Position numbers and translations under genes: made by a program. DNA of 64,000 nt from positions 1,984,001-2,048,000 of the forward strand of contig JACCLO010000012.1 in assembly GCA_029448655.1 (NCBI GenBank). Direction: 5' to 3'. Source of the stretch: Wolfiporia cocos (taxonomy: Eukaryota; Basidiomycota; Agaricomycetes; Polyporales; Phaeolaceae). Position 1 is the stretch's first letter. Every line of letters starts with the position of its first letter. Shown here piece after piece: positions 44,434-54,934 of the stretch. The notes under the pieces were generated by a model that was not told where the DNA came from, did not search any database, and saw only the letters and a program-made list of their open reading frames with translations.

Positions 44434-47400
44434 CTATGGCTGAGGAAGATTCTGCTTCTGAGCCTCTCGTTTGCGGCGTAAAGTTGGCGCGGGCGGTATG
44501 CGCTTGCGCATCGGACGTCGTGGGCGATCACCCGCGCCACTCGTGCTAGGTCCCGCAACAGGGTCCTGCTGGGGTGTAGGTGGGTCCAGCGTGGGCTTGG
44601 GCTCCGACGCGGGCGCAGAGGTCGACTGCGCGGGCTCGAGTTCGGGCACAGGCGACGACTGGGTAGGCAAGGGTCCACTGATTCCTTGCATCGACGCTCC
44701 CGCGGTTCCTCGCATCGGCGAAATGTTGAGCGGTTGCGTCAGCTCCGTGGGCAGGCGGACTGGCTCACTGGTGCCCTCCTCATCCTCATCCTCGTCGAGG
44801 CCCGTAACACCGATCAACATCGACTCGATGTGCGTCTCTTCCACAGACTCTTCCGACTCCTTGCTCGCGACGCTGGCCTTGGAGAGGGGGGTGGTCGCGG
44901 CTCCGCTGCGGTCTTCCTCGTCGATAGGCACGCGTTCGGCCTGCGGAGCGGGAAGGGGGGTTGACGACTCGACTGTGTGAGATTGGGACGTCTCGTCTGG
45001 GACGGCGCTGTCGTCAGCGATTGCGCTTGGTGCTTTGTCGGATGCTTTGTCGTCGGCAGTCGCGCCGTCGTCCGCGGTCGCGCTCGGTGCGCTGTCGTCC
45101 ACGATTGCGCTCGGCGCACTGTCACCTACAACCGCGCTCGGCGCGCTGTTGTCTACCACCGTGCTCGGTGCGTTGCCATCAGCAATCGCGCTCAGTACGC
45201 TGTCGTCCACGTTCGCGCCGTCGTCCACGTTCGCGCCGTCGTCCACGTTCGCGCCGTCGTCCACGTTCGCGCCATCGTCCACACTCACGCTCCGTGCGCC
45301 GAGCTCGGAGCTAGCGCTCGCCGCCTCATCATCAGTCGCAAACGCACGCGAGATCGCCCGCGCCATCTCCGCCACGACTCGGGTCTCTTCCTCCTCCGAC
45401 ATCGCCTCACCCACCGGCGGTTTCTCGGCGGCGCGTCCCAAGGCCGCGAAGGGGTTGCTCGCGTCGACGTAGTACTGTGTTCTCGTAAAGCCCGGGTCGA
45501 TCATTTCCTCGTCAAACTCGTCGACGAGCTCGTCCTCGTCCTCGTCCTCGTCCGAACCAACGCTCCCGTGCGACCCGCCGCTCTCCTCGTCAGAGCCAGA
45601 AGCGTCCTGCGCGGCGCTCGCCCCCGCAGAAGACTCCCCCCGCTGCGTCTCCTCCCCCGCCGCAAACCTGGCAACCCAGTCCATGCCCCGATACGAATAG
45701 TCAAGGGGGGGTGCAACGTCGATCCCTGTCCCACCGTCCTCTACGAGCTCGACCACTCGGCTCTTGCTCTTCCAGCGCTCCGCCACGGGCTCGACCATCC
45801 TTCCCTTACCCTTCCAGCGCTTCAACGGCGGCGTCGAGGACGCGCGGACCTCAGTGCCGTCGCCGGCCTCGCCGTCCGCGCTGGCGCGCTCTGCCTCTTG
45901 CTCCTCCTCCTGGGTCTCCACGGACATCTTCCCCTTGCCCTTGTCGCGCTGAGCGGCAGCAGGAGCGTCGTCCTCGACGCGTGACTTCTTGCGAGGGGGC
46001 AGATCCTCCCCAAGAGGTCTGTCGGGCGAGCGAGGGCGCTTGCTGTTGCGCGTCGCGGAGCGCGATCCCGATGTGGCCAGCTCGTCACGGCCTCTTTCGA
46101 TGAATCTGAGCATGTTCGCCAGTGCTCCCTCCGGCACGTCGACCTTCCGGCTAGAGACAAAGATGTGGTCAGCATGGGAGAGCGGGTCAGAGGCGCGCGG
46201 CCACTCACGCGGCAGCCGCAGGACGAGCCGCGGCCCTCCTCTGCTCCGCGCGAGCCTCTTCTTCGTCCGAATAGGGCTCGAACAGGTTGCCCTCGGTGTC
46301 GTGCACGAGGTAATACGCCTCGCGATCGTACACCTCCTCGTCGGCCCACTCGGGCCGTTTGTCCTGCCAGTGCAGCAGGTACGCCATCGCGCGTATCCGC
46401 CGCGCGCGCTCCTGCGCGTGGCGCGCCCGCAGCCACTCCACCTCGCGCATCTGCCCGCGCGCCGCCGCCCGGACGGCCTTGGCCCGCTCGTACAGCCGCT
46501 CGTGAACCGCGCGCACCGCCGCCATGATCTTCACCGCCTTCCTGACCGTCTCCGGGTCGGCGGGCTCTTCGACGCGCTCCGGGGTCGAGGCGTAGGAGTA
46601 GTCGGACGTGTAGGCGACGCCGGCCTGGCTGGAGGCCAGGTCACCCTCCGCCTCGGCGCCCGCTGCCAGGCTCCCCTGCTTGGTCTGTGCATCGTCGTCC
46701 TCTGCGTCGAGCGGCGCGTCCGCTCCGTGAGCGTTGGATGGCCCAGCGATTGGGGCACTGGGCGGCGCTGCAGTTGGTGGGTAGCCCACGGGGTTGGCGT
46801 CGTCGAAAAAGTCGGACGCTCGTTTACGGGGGGCACGCCGAGGACGCAGAGGCGACGGCGGCGGCGGCGCACGGCGGCGGCGGTTCGGTTCCTTGTGGGG
46901 CGTCAGTACGAACGAGGCATGTTTGATTCCAACAGTCCTACCTTGGGTTGCTTGCGCTTCTTCTCGCTTGCTGTAGGTTCTCGGTCGTGGGACCTATAGC
47001 TGGATAAACTGTCCGAGTCGGCGCCGTCTTGTGCATGCTGGAAGCGTTCAACGAGCGATGCTGTTATAGAGCGCGTGTCGGGTAGCCGTTACAGTAAATG
47101 CACCGCTGTCGACTCACGTCCTGCATCGTTCGATGTCGTCTCGGTCACTGTGGCCCCGGCCTGCAAGCCGCTAGGGCCTTCGACTGGTGCTTGCGCCGTG
47201 TCTGACGCTGCATCTCCTGTAGTATGAATTTGATTTTTTGACGGCTGCAGTCGCGGTGTTGGCATGGCAAGCACGACCTTGTTGTGGACGGTGGGTGGGC
47301 TCGGGTTGCGACTTCGCGGCCTCTCTGGCGTAGCCGGGGTCACGGAAGACATTTCACTGCAGAGCATTCAGGCAACATCGCGACTATGGATACCCGTCCG

Positions 47401-47595
47401 ACTCACGGTATGCCATCTGGGAAGCGCCTTTCAAACTCTGCGAGGATCGCGTCGCTCTTTTGGTTCCCTTTGATGCCGTAGGTCTGTCGCGTAGAGTTGT
47501 AGCGTAGCGATAACACACTAGAGCAACCAACGCACCTTGGCAAGCTTCTGGAGCTGCGGACGCTTGAGTGTCCTGAGATAGACGGAGAGCTCCAT
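44434..47595 (-). CDS. SAP-like N-terminal module plus long disordered tail (paralogue P1, 953 aa)
   Basis: Minus-strand model, six exons: 47595-47536, 47483-47407, 47356-47118, 47027-46942, 46891-46209, 46150-44434. They sum to 954 codons with no frame error; all introns are GT-AG, one with an AAG acceptor (47028). Residues 1-46 form a SAP-like helix-turn-helix module (LKRPQLQKLAK, then GIKGNQKSDAILAEFERRF), the fold used for DNA or nuclear matrix binding. The first intron falls exactly after LAK. The rest is mostly disordered: Pro/Ser stretches, basic clusters (SEKKRKQPK; PPRKKSRVEDD), long acidic runs, and a helical Arg/Ala-rich stretch near 46500-46340. Four VDDGAN repeats lie at about 45277-45202. 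Likely nuclear; function unknown. It is divergent from P2, with a tRNA gene between. Confidence 0.75.
45202..45277. repeat. 18-bp in-frame coding repeat, 4 units
   Basis: GTCGTCCACGTTCGCGCC repeated about four times; on the minus strand it encodes VDDGAN. Unit number is likely polymorphic. Confidence 0.9.
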
Positions 47596-48307
47596 GGTGG
47601 AGGTAGAGGAGAAAGAGAACAAGGCGCGCCACTGTTTGTGGCCCAGGCGCGAAGAACAATGCTTGCCGATGGATCGGAGTCGGCTGGCTGGCCAGTCTCC
47701 CACCGATAAGCCACGTGCAGCGCGTTGCTGATCGAAACTCGAGAAGTTGAGGTCTTGAGCTTAAGCTGGGCGGAGGTAGAGCGTGAATGTGAGTGGGAGG
47801 TCGCGATCGATCGCCACCATATTGTAAGACACCTGTCGGCTCAGGGATACGCGGCAGGCGGCACACGAGAGCAGAACGAGATAATCCTGTGTCACGCGCG
47901 CGTAGGTAGGTAGTATGAAAGATAACTAAGTAGTCGAAAAGCGGAGGTAGAGGGTATGGGTGTGGAATGCTAAGGAGGTGGTAAAACGGGATGGGCCTCG
48001 ACAGGACGATGTGGAGGCCTTAAGTAGTGTGAACTGACAGATGAGCAAATAGGAAGATACATGCCCTGTCTCGGACAGGGTATCGCGCAGCCATAACGGG
48101 TGAGTGTCGTCGATGTGAGCGCATGGCGTAGTGACATCTGGCGTAGAGATCGCGCAGGGTTACATATGTCAGGATCTGCACCAATCAGCGCTGATCCATA
48201 CAGGCCCTTGCAACAAAACCATTTACTGCAACCGCCTGGAGGGATACAATATTACGAACGCATTTGAGACGACAAGACACCAGCACTTACAAAACAATCA
48301 AAAAAAC

Positions 48308-48420
48308 ATGACAAGAGTGGGATTCGAACCCACGCCAGGATTTCCCTGATGAGAAAACCCGCAATATCGCAGGCAAGCTTTCGCTTGAGTCACACGCCTT
48401 AGACCGCTCGGCCATCTTGC
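48308..48420 (-). tRNA. tRNA-Leu with intron, anticodon probably CAA
   Basis: On the minus strand GGCAAGA pairs with TCTTGTC (one wobble) and the discriminator base is A. The A-box is GGCCGAGCGGTC-like. There is a long variable arm (CAGG...CCTG) and a T-arm GTGGG TTCGAAT CCCAC. The type II structure with discriminator A fits leucine rather than serine. The anticodon loop reads CTCAAG and is followed by an intron of roughly 18-28 nt. The 3' anticodon stem can be paired in more than one way, so intron limits and anticodon are provisional. Confidence 0.85.
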
Positions 48421-48817
48421 CATTAGAGAAGGTCACTGTTGAATATATACGATACGTATGTCAAATGGCAGAGAGAGCCAGAGCAGTGCGCAATGTAGCC
48501 CCAAATGCGAAATCACCTGGAGATACATGTAGACCAAGAGGTCTCGGATAGTGGCATGAGCGCACACCAGATTACATTAGTCGGACGCACCGCATGGACC
48601 TTGATTCTTACGATGGCCCTATCGGCGCGATCTAGAGTGTCACCAGGTTCACCGTTAGCCGAGCTGAGAGCCTTCACATCTTATCTCCTCACATATACCG
48701 AGCAAGCTTCACACTGCTGAGACGGCCTTTCTCTTCCTCAGCTCAAAGTAGCTTCATCGACTGCACAGGCCACAAGTCCCACTTGCGACCAGCGATTCAC
48801 GGGCGCTATACATCGAT

Positions 48818-50315
48818 ATGCTCCTCAGTAAGGAAATGCTGCAAGCCATGCCGCGCGGGCAACTTCAAGCGCTTGCAAAAGTATTTGTTTACTCGTGACA
48901 TGCAAGAGACGCAAAGAGCTAATGGCTACATTTTGAAAAGCGTGAAAAGATCCGGGCTATCTCAAGCTCGTATGAGATAATCAAGGAACTGCTCGATGCA
49001 TATCCAGGCGGTGTACCTTCGTAAGTTCTGCGCCACATGTCGAGATCACTGTTCATATCTGTTACAGACTCCAGCTCGACAATGAACGCACAGCAACAAA
49101 AAGAGGACGTCCGAAGAAGCTAACTAGCGCGATTGTCAAGCAAGAGGTCGTGTCGCCTATTGGTGGCATCTCCGCCAGTAAGTGCAACAAACCGGGCGCT
49201 TTGCGCGCTCGAGAAGCTGATGTTCTGCAGTGATCGCCCGTACAGACAGGCGCAACGCAACTGTACAAGCTTCCGATACGGACTTGCCTAGACGAGCTAG
49301 AACCCGTCGTCAAGCTGCAGCAGATGGTCAGTTTGATCGCAGATGGGCCACTTCCGCAATAACGATAACACCTGCAGAGCTTTCCGTACGCACTCCCCGT
49401 CGTACCCGTGCGCGCGTGCGGATGCTCGAGCCCGCGTCAACTATAGTCGTTCAAGATGCGCAATACTCGAGCGCATCGATGGCGGAACCTCGGCGAGGCG
49501 TCCGCATAGAACCGGGAGCGCCTTTCAGACCTCCGGTTGTCGATCCTGAACTGGTGCGCCCATGGACGCCAAGGCCACCTTCTACAGACTCCGCTGCATC
49601 AGCGGCTGGGTCATCCCGATTCAAGTTGGTGAATAACTCACCACTCTCACCGTCGTTTCACGCGACACCTCCGGGCCTATCGCGGTCTGCGAAGGGAAAG
49701 GGAAAGGCCCGTGCCGATGATTCGCTGCCCGAGCCCCCACCGCGAGAGCCAATTTGGGGAGCGACGGTGAAAGGCGTGCGTGGGATTCTGCGAGAATTGC
49801 GGGACATGGTTGATGATACCTCCTGGGACACTGTTGACGGCTTTGAGAGATTGATCAAAACGGGAGAACGGGATATAGATGGGCTGCGGGAGGAGCTAGC
49901 GCGTCGGCAGCGAAAACGAATGGTTATTGAGCGAGAGGTGCTCTCTCAGTTCAAGACGAACCCAGCACTCTTCGCTCAGGATCCCCCGTCCTTGCCTGTG
50001 GACAAATCGAAAGAGCCATCAGTACAAGCTGGCCTGTCCGCACCGGGGGGCAGTGGCACCGTGGCACCAGCACAGGCTAGCTCCAACGCACAAGCCGGTC
50101 CTTCCGTGTTAGCGGGTCCGTCCACTCCGCCGCGTAAAAGGAAAGCACCAGAGTCTTTGGAATCTCGACCGCCGAAAGTACAACGTACAAAATCGTCGAC
50201 GCCACAGTACGTACCTTTCCTGCGTTACATCGACTATCAGCGACTGAGAATTTCTCTGAAGACAGCCCTCAGCGTGAAGTCGCGCAATCTTGATTCAAAA
50301 GTACAGCCCACCTAG
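48818..50315 (+). CDS. SAP-like N-terminal module plus coiled-coil protein (paralogue P2, 445 aa)
   Basis: Model: join 48818-48880, 48941-49020, 49068-49177, 49231-50315; 446 codons including stop, in frame throughout. The N-terminus has the same module as P1 and P3: MPRGQLQALAK, an intron after LAK (60 nt, CTAAT branch), then a helix ending AYPGGVPS. An AT-hook-like KRGRPKKLT follows, again pointing to DNA binding. The middle is basic and disordered. Residues at about 250-320 form a helix with RGILRELRDMVDD and a charged coiled coil (ERDIDGLREELARRQRKR), shared with P3. The tail is Ser/Pro-rich with RKRKAPE. Probably nuclear; function unknown. Nothing marks it as mobile. Confidence 0.75.
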
Positions 50316-50788
50316 ATAATCGGCCCCTGTAGTACTGTAGAGTTCGAATATCACCGGCCCGGCTTCTGCGTTGGCTCCGCGCGCGCTGCGCTTCAGGATT
50401 GTGTTCGTTGACCATCGAAAAGTATATCACTCCGGGTTTGAGAATAGCCATTTGCAGCAGCCTTCATTATGCAATGCAATGTTTGACTTGCAACAAACGC
50501 ATAATGCATAAGCGCATAAGCGTTCGCGCTATTGTAGCCGAGAGCGCTTATGTGCCACTCGTTTGCCGCAAAAGGAATGAGCTGTGGCCACATAAGCTGT
50601 GGCCAACTCGGTCTTGTCCTTTACCTACATACATTTCGCATCTCTGGGATAAACAGCACCTCAGTGAATATCAGCCACATTCAACACTCAAGCTTAGACT
50701 GGTCCAAATATTTGTTGCAAGGCTACCAGTATACAATTCACTCTCGCGCGAGCTGACTACCAACCCAAGTTGCTGCCGAAATTCAAGC

Positions 50789-52287
50789 ATGTCTCACGCT
50801 TTACCCAATTCTCAAAGTGCATCGAGCTCAAGGGCCATGAGTATGGAAGCCCTAAGGAGGTTGCCCCGAAAGCTTCTACAATCTCTCGCTAAGGTAGAGC
50901 CATTTCATCCCAAATGTCGCGGTTGTGATAACCGTGACGCGGGGCTGCCATAGTACGAGGGTATCGCCGCCAACAAGAAATCCACAGAAATTGTTGCAAG
51001 ACTGGCAGAGAAGTATCATAGTGGAGTACCATGGTAATAATTCGTACAACCAGTGAGATCTTGCCAATTGAAGCTCCTTACGCTACAGCAGGGAAGATAT
51101 CATGTCGCCAGAAGAACCTTCGCGCCAGAATGAGACAACCAGGGGTGACGCCGAGAAGGAGGTGAGGGATGAGCAAGACGAGCGAATAATGGGAAGTACT
51201 TCAGCTTCAGCCAGTGAGCAAATAGCAATGCGATCCCTCGAGCGTAGTGCTGAGGGGCGCTCCTAGGGACATCACGTCTACGACGGCAACCAATGAAGAA
51301 CGTTAACTTTGAGGCTGGGACGGCGCTTGGTATGTGTCAGTGAGCTGAGGTTTCTTACGCATACTGAGTTTGATTATATAGAGCCCAAGCAGTCGTCGAA
51401 CAGATTCGCGGAGATATTTGCAAAGCGAAAGCGGAACAACTTGATGACGTTCTCGCTTTCGAAAGCCATGCGCGAGAAATGGAGCGGCCGTCGATCCACA
51501 GAGGCTCCCAAGTTTATAAGAACATCAGTGGGCTCTAATGAGTCCGATGTGGGATCCAGCCGCGCATCGTGGAGTTGCGACAGGTCGACAGAGCAGGAGT
51601 GGGGGTCAGAGCAGAGTAGTGGCCGGCAATCGGCTCGGCAATCGCAAGGTAAGCATATGCGGAGCTACTGCATCCCAGAATTGGAACACTTCCTGCATCC
51701 AAGATTTTTCGGTCGGCCTTGAAGAAGGCCCGTTTCGTGGAGTCGAGCCCAATGACCAGTGCGAGAATTCAGGAGAAGACGCGTCCGACGAGGCGGAAGA
51801 GGACAAGGAGAACACGCACAAGAGCTTGGGAGTTCTAGAGTCAGGAGCAACCACGAAGGGTTCCCGCAGGATACTGAGGGAGTTAAGGGATATGGTCGAC
51901 GGCGGAGCCCGCTTGTCCACAGACATCGATGGCATGGAACAGATTGGCAAGCAGAACGATATCGACATTGCAAAGCTGAGAAGCGGCGTGAAGAAGATGG
52001 AGGACAAAAGGTTTCTGGTGGATACACATTATCTGCAGGAGTTGAAGAACGACCATCGGTTGTGGGACCGCTCCTATTCGTGGCACGCGCCTTCCTCAAG
52101 GCCAGGTAAGAGAAAAGCAGAGGACACTGAGGGTGACGAGAGCGGCTCTCCACCACTTAAGTCACCTAGGAGGGCCGCTGGGGAAGAGGGTGGCAGCGCG
52201 GTAGCTAGTGAGGTTGAAGGAGGCACCAGCGAGTCGCTGATGCCTGTGCACAAGTTGCAGAGCTTACCGGGCGTCGCTGGTGCGTAG
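50789..52287 (+). CDS. SAP-like N-terminal module plus coiled-coil protein (paralogue P3)
   Basis: Exon 1 (50789-50893) ends LRRLPRKLLQSLAK. A 60-nt intron (50894-50953) follows at the same point as in P1 and P2. Exon 2 (50954-51033) is 80 nt, the same length as in P2, encodes GIAANKKSTEIVARLAEKYH and ends GVPW. The C-terminal exon (open to 52287) shares KGSRRILRELRDMVD and a charged coiled coil with P2 and ends with basic and acidic patches (PGKRKAEDTEG). The middle (51.25-51.75 kb) changes frame. Some changes fit introns, for example GTATGT at about 51329 to TATAG at 51380, but I could not build one continuous frame. It is either a gene with more introns or a decaying copy. Confidence 0.55.
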
Positions 52288-54934
52288 TAAAGATGTCCCA
52301 TCTGGGCGATGTGCGCTAACAGGAACCCGAATCCAGGCAGCAAAGGGCCTCATGTCAGCATGACTTTCAACGTAGGGAGTCCAGAGGGACCCCGTCATGC
52401 TCACCTCGAGATATCAGACGATAAGAGCAATAACTGATTTGATACCGGTCACCGGTCAAAAATCAGCTAAAAGAAGCTGGCAGTTTGACTGCTTACCTTT
52501 CCGCTGTATCACCGCTAATCGTCGTACCAACGAGGTTTGGGATCTGCAAAACAGCGCATTCGTCATGTCCGCAACAAAGCTAGGCTGAGCGATTTGTCTT
52601 CGACGAGGTTGACGAGGAGACTTCCTCTGTCGATAGCCTACCTGTCGTATAAGAGGGGTAAATTATGCAGTATCCTCCTCAAGTCTCTTTTCAACTGCGT
52701 CCATGATTTTCCTACTGGCCCACGAGCAGGATTACCTTGCGATAGCTGTGTGCAATATAGATCTTCCAGAAGATACCACACGCCAGCGTTCCATGACTTC
52801 GCCCAGCACGATGTATCCAACGAGCTGCGCGAATAGCGAGACGGCGCGTCACATTGAAGTAGCCAATTGCTATCCAGAGCCAGTAACAGAAGCAGGTAGT
52901 CTCTGAAGAGGGCCTCGTTCAGGCTTAGCGAATCCAGCAGTGGGATGTCCAAGAGCGGAATCAGCGCAAGACAGAGAATATGAGAAGTAACGCGCCGCAA
53001 TGTCGCCTCAAAACGAGAATGTCCTCTTAGCCACAGGGAACGAGACAAAGAGCAGGTGAGTATTGGAATGTTAGCTAGGCGACCTAGTGGCGAAGGTTCG
53101 GTCACGCACGATGGCGATTGCACGGCCTGCATAGTGCTTACCTCCGTATAGGCATGCAAAGACTCAAGCGCATATAGACACGGGTTTGTAAATTTCATAT
53201 GCTGATCTGCTGTTTTGAGCGTGCGCGGGCACAACGAGACATACTCGCTCAATATGTTTTCGAGGAATTATTCTCATCTATAAAATGTCACAATCCAAGG
53301 ATTGGAATTGGTGCTCACCACATTCATTCCACATTCGATGTAAGCATGACAAGTAAGGAACGGGCTCGGGTGAAGGCTGTAATTGAGACCACAGACATTT
53401 TGCGTACAGGATGAGGACAGCATAGGTCCCTTAACAAGAAGACGATTGAAAAAACTTATAGGATGGTGGGGCTGTACCTAGCTATTTGTGTATATGCGGG
53501 AATGCAACAACCTATGCAGCGTCGCGAGTGATTTTCCCTGGTATGAACATGACATGCACTGCTGCGCATGTATGGTGCACGATTGCTATGCATGCTGGCG
53601 CAAGCAGCAACAGCAAGGTCGTTGCGAGCTCATTGAGAATAGCTGACACGCCAGGCAAGTATATACTGCATTAAACATGGCGACATACTGCCTCGAAATG
53701 TTTATGTAAACCTGTGATCAATGTGCTTGATAGCTGGTACGGCATGAACTTGCGTCGGCGTCCATCGGCTATGAAGTGCCAGGGGCTTGAACAGCGCGCT
53801 CGCCAAGTAGTTGGCGTGCACATTAGGATGCAACTTAGAAGCTGTTTTTATCGTTAAGCGGAGGGATAGCGGTACAGTATCGAAGTCGGAGACGAGTCGC
53901 GGATCAGCAAGTCAAAGTTCGCGTAAAGGCGCGGACTCACTTTGGTAATGGAAAGGGCGGGATTTCCCACGCCCAACGTCGGTAGAGGCGACCGCGGCGT
54001 TATTGCTCAAATATTCTCTGTCCACCCATGGTGCCTCCTCTAGTCCTCCGCATCCCTTTCGATAGCACATATACTTAGTCTGCTGCCCGCGGTACACCAA
54101 ATGTTTTCGCACACACACTCAGATATTCTCCGCCTCTTAAGTTGCACCATCCGCTGACGGTCGGGCATTTTGTCCTCTACAAATCTTCCAGAAATCAGTT
54201 CGTAATCTGACTAAGACATTCGGTTATTGTTGTACACGTTGCTTTTTTCGGATGCATCTGGGTTCATCATGCCTATCTCAGAGCTATTATACACACGTGT
54301 TGACTTCGCGGTTCGTCATCATCACATGTACCACGAACGCCTCTTCTTCAACTTGTGATTAGCTGTACACACGTACGCGTACCACACCAAGGCGCTAATG
54401 GCGATGACTGCAACGGACTGCTGATCCGCAAATGAACCTTCTGGAGGGCATGAAGACATAAAGAAGAGCAGACTATTGAACTATACGTTCACGCAACCCA
54501 GCCGATTCCAGCCCCGTACTTTTGCACATTTGGCTGGCTACTGGCCATGGAGTCAAAGCGTGCAACCGTTGCCGAGCTGGCATAGATCCTGATCGATTGC
54601 GTCGGGCGGATGAAGGCTAGCGATATGATCCCAGACCGTCTTGTTGCATTTGCAGGAATATGGCCATCTTGTTATTGATAAGGTCTGCGAATATAAGGTC
54701 TGCAGTGCAACGGAACGAATTCGAAGCGAGGACGGGATGCCGCATGAGACGATAAGGTCCTCAAAGATAGCTAACCATCGCTCTTATCTCTAGCATCCCT
54801 CGTTCATGTACAGACATTGAGTCTGCGACAGATTCATAGCAGGCTTGCTACTTTCCTAGCCACCCCGACCAAGGTGCGCTTGAGACATGTTGGTGCTACA
54901 TTAGCACTCACATTTGTTGTTTGGGAAAGGCAAA
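52288..54934. other. Intergenic, no gene recognised
   Basis: The longest open frame is on the minus strand at 53252-52638 (204 codons), with a leucine-rich, possibly membrane-spanning stretch (LCLALIPLLDIPLLDSLSLN). It has no recognisable family or splice context, so I do not call it a gene. The remainder shows nothing beyond short unsupported ORFs. Confidence 0.4.

Noticed and set aside
44977..46999. Two long plus-strand ORFs (335 and 336 codons) at 44977-45984 and 45989-46999
   Set aside because: They lie antisense to the P1 exons, which form a complete spliced frame; their composition is Arg/Ala/Val-rich mirror sequence of a GC-rich gene.
52638..53252. 204-codon minus-strand ORF as a membrane protein gene
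   Set aside because: Only one hydrophobic stretch, no family resemblance and no neighbouring exons; kept as unassigned.
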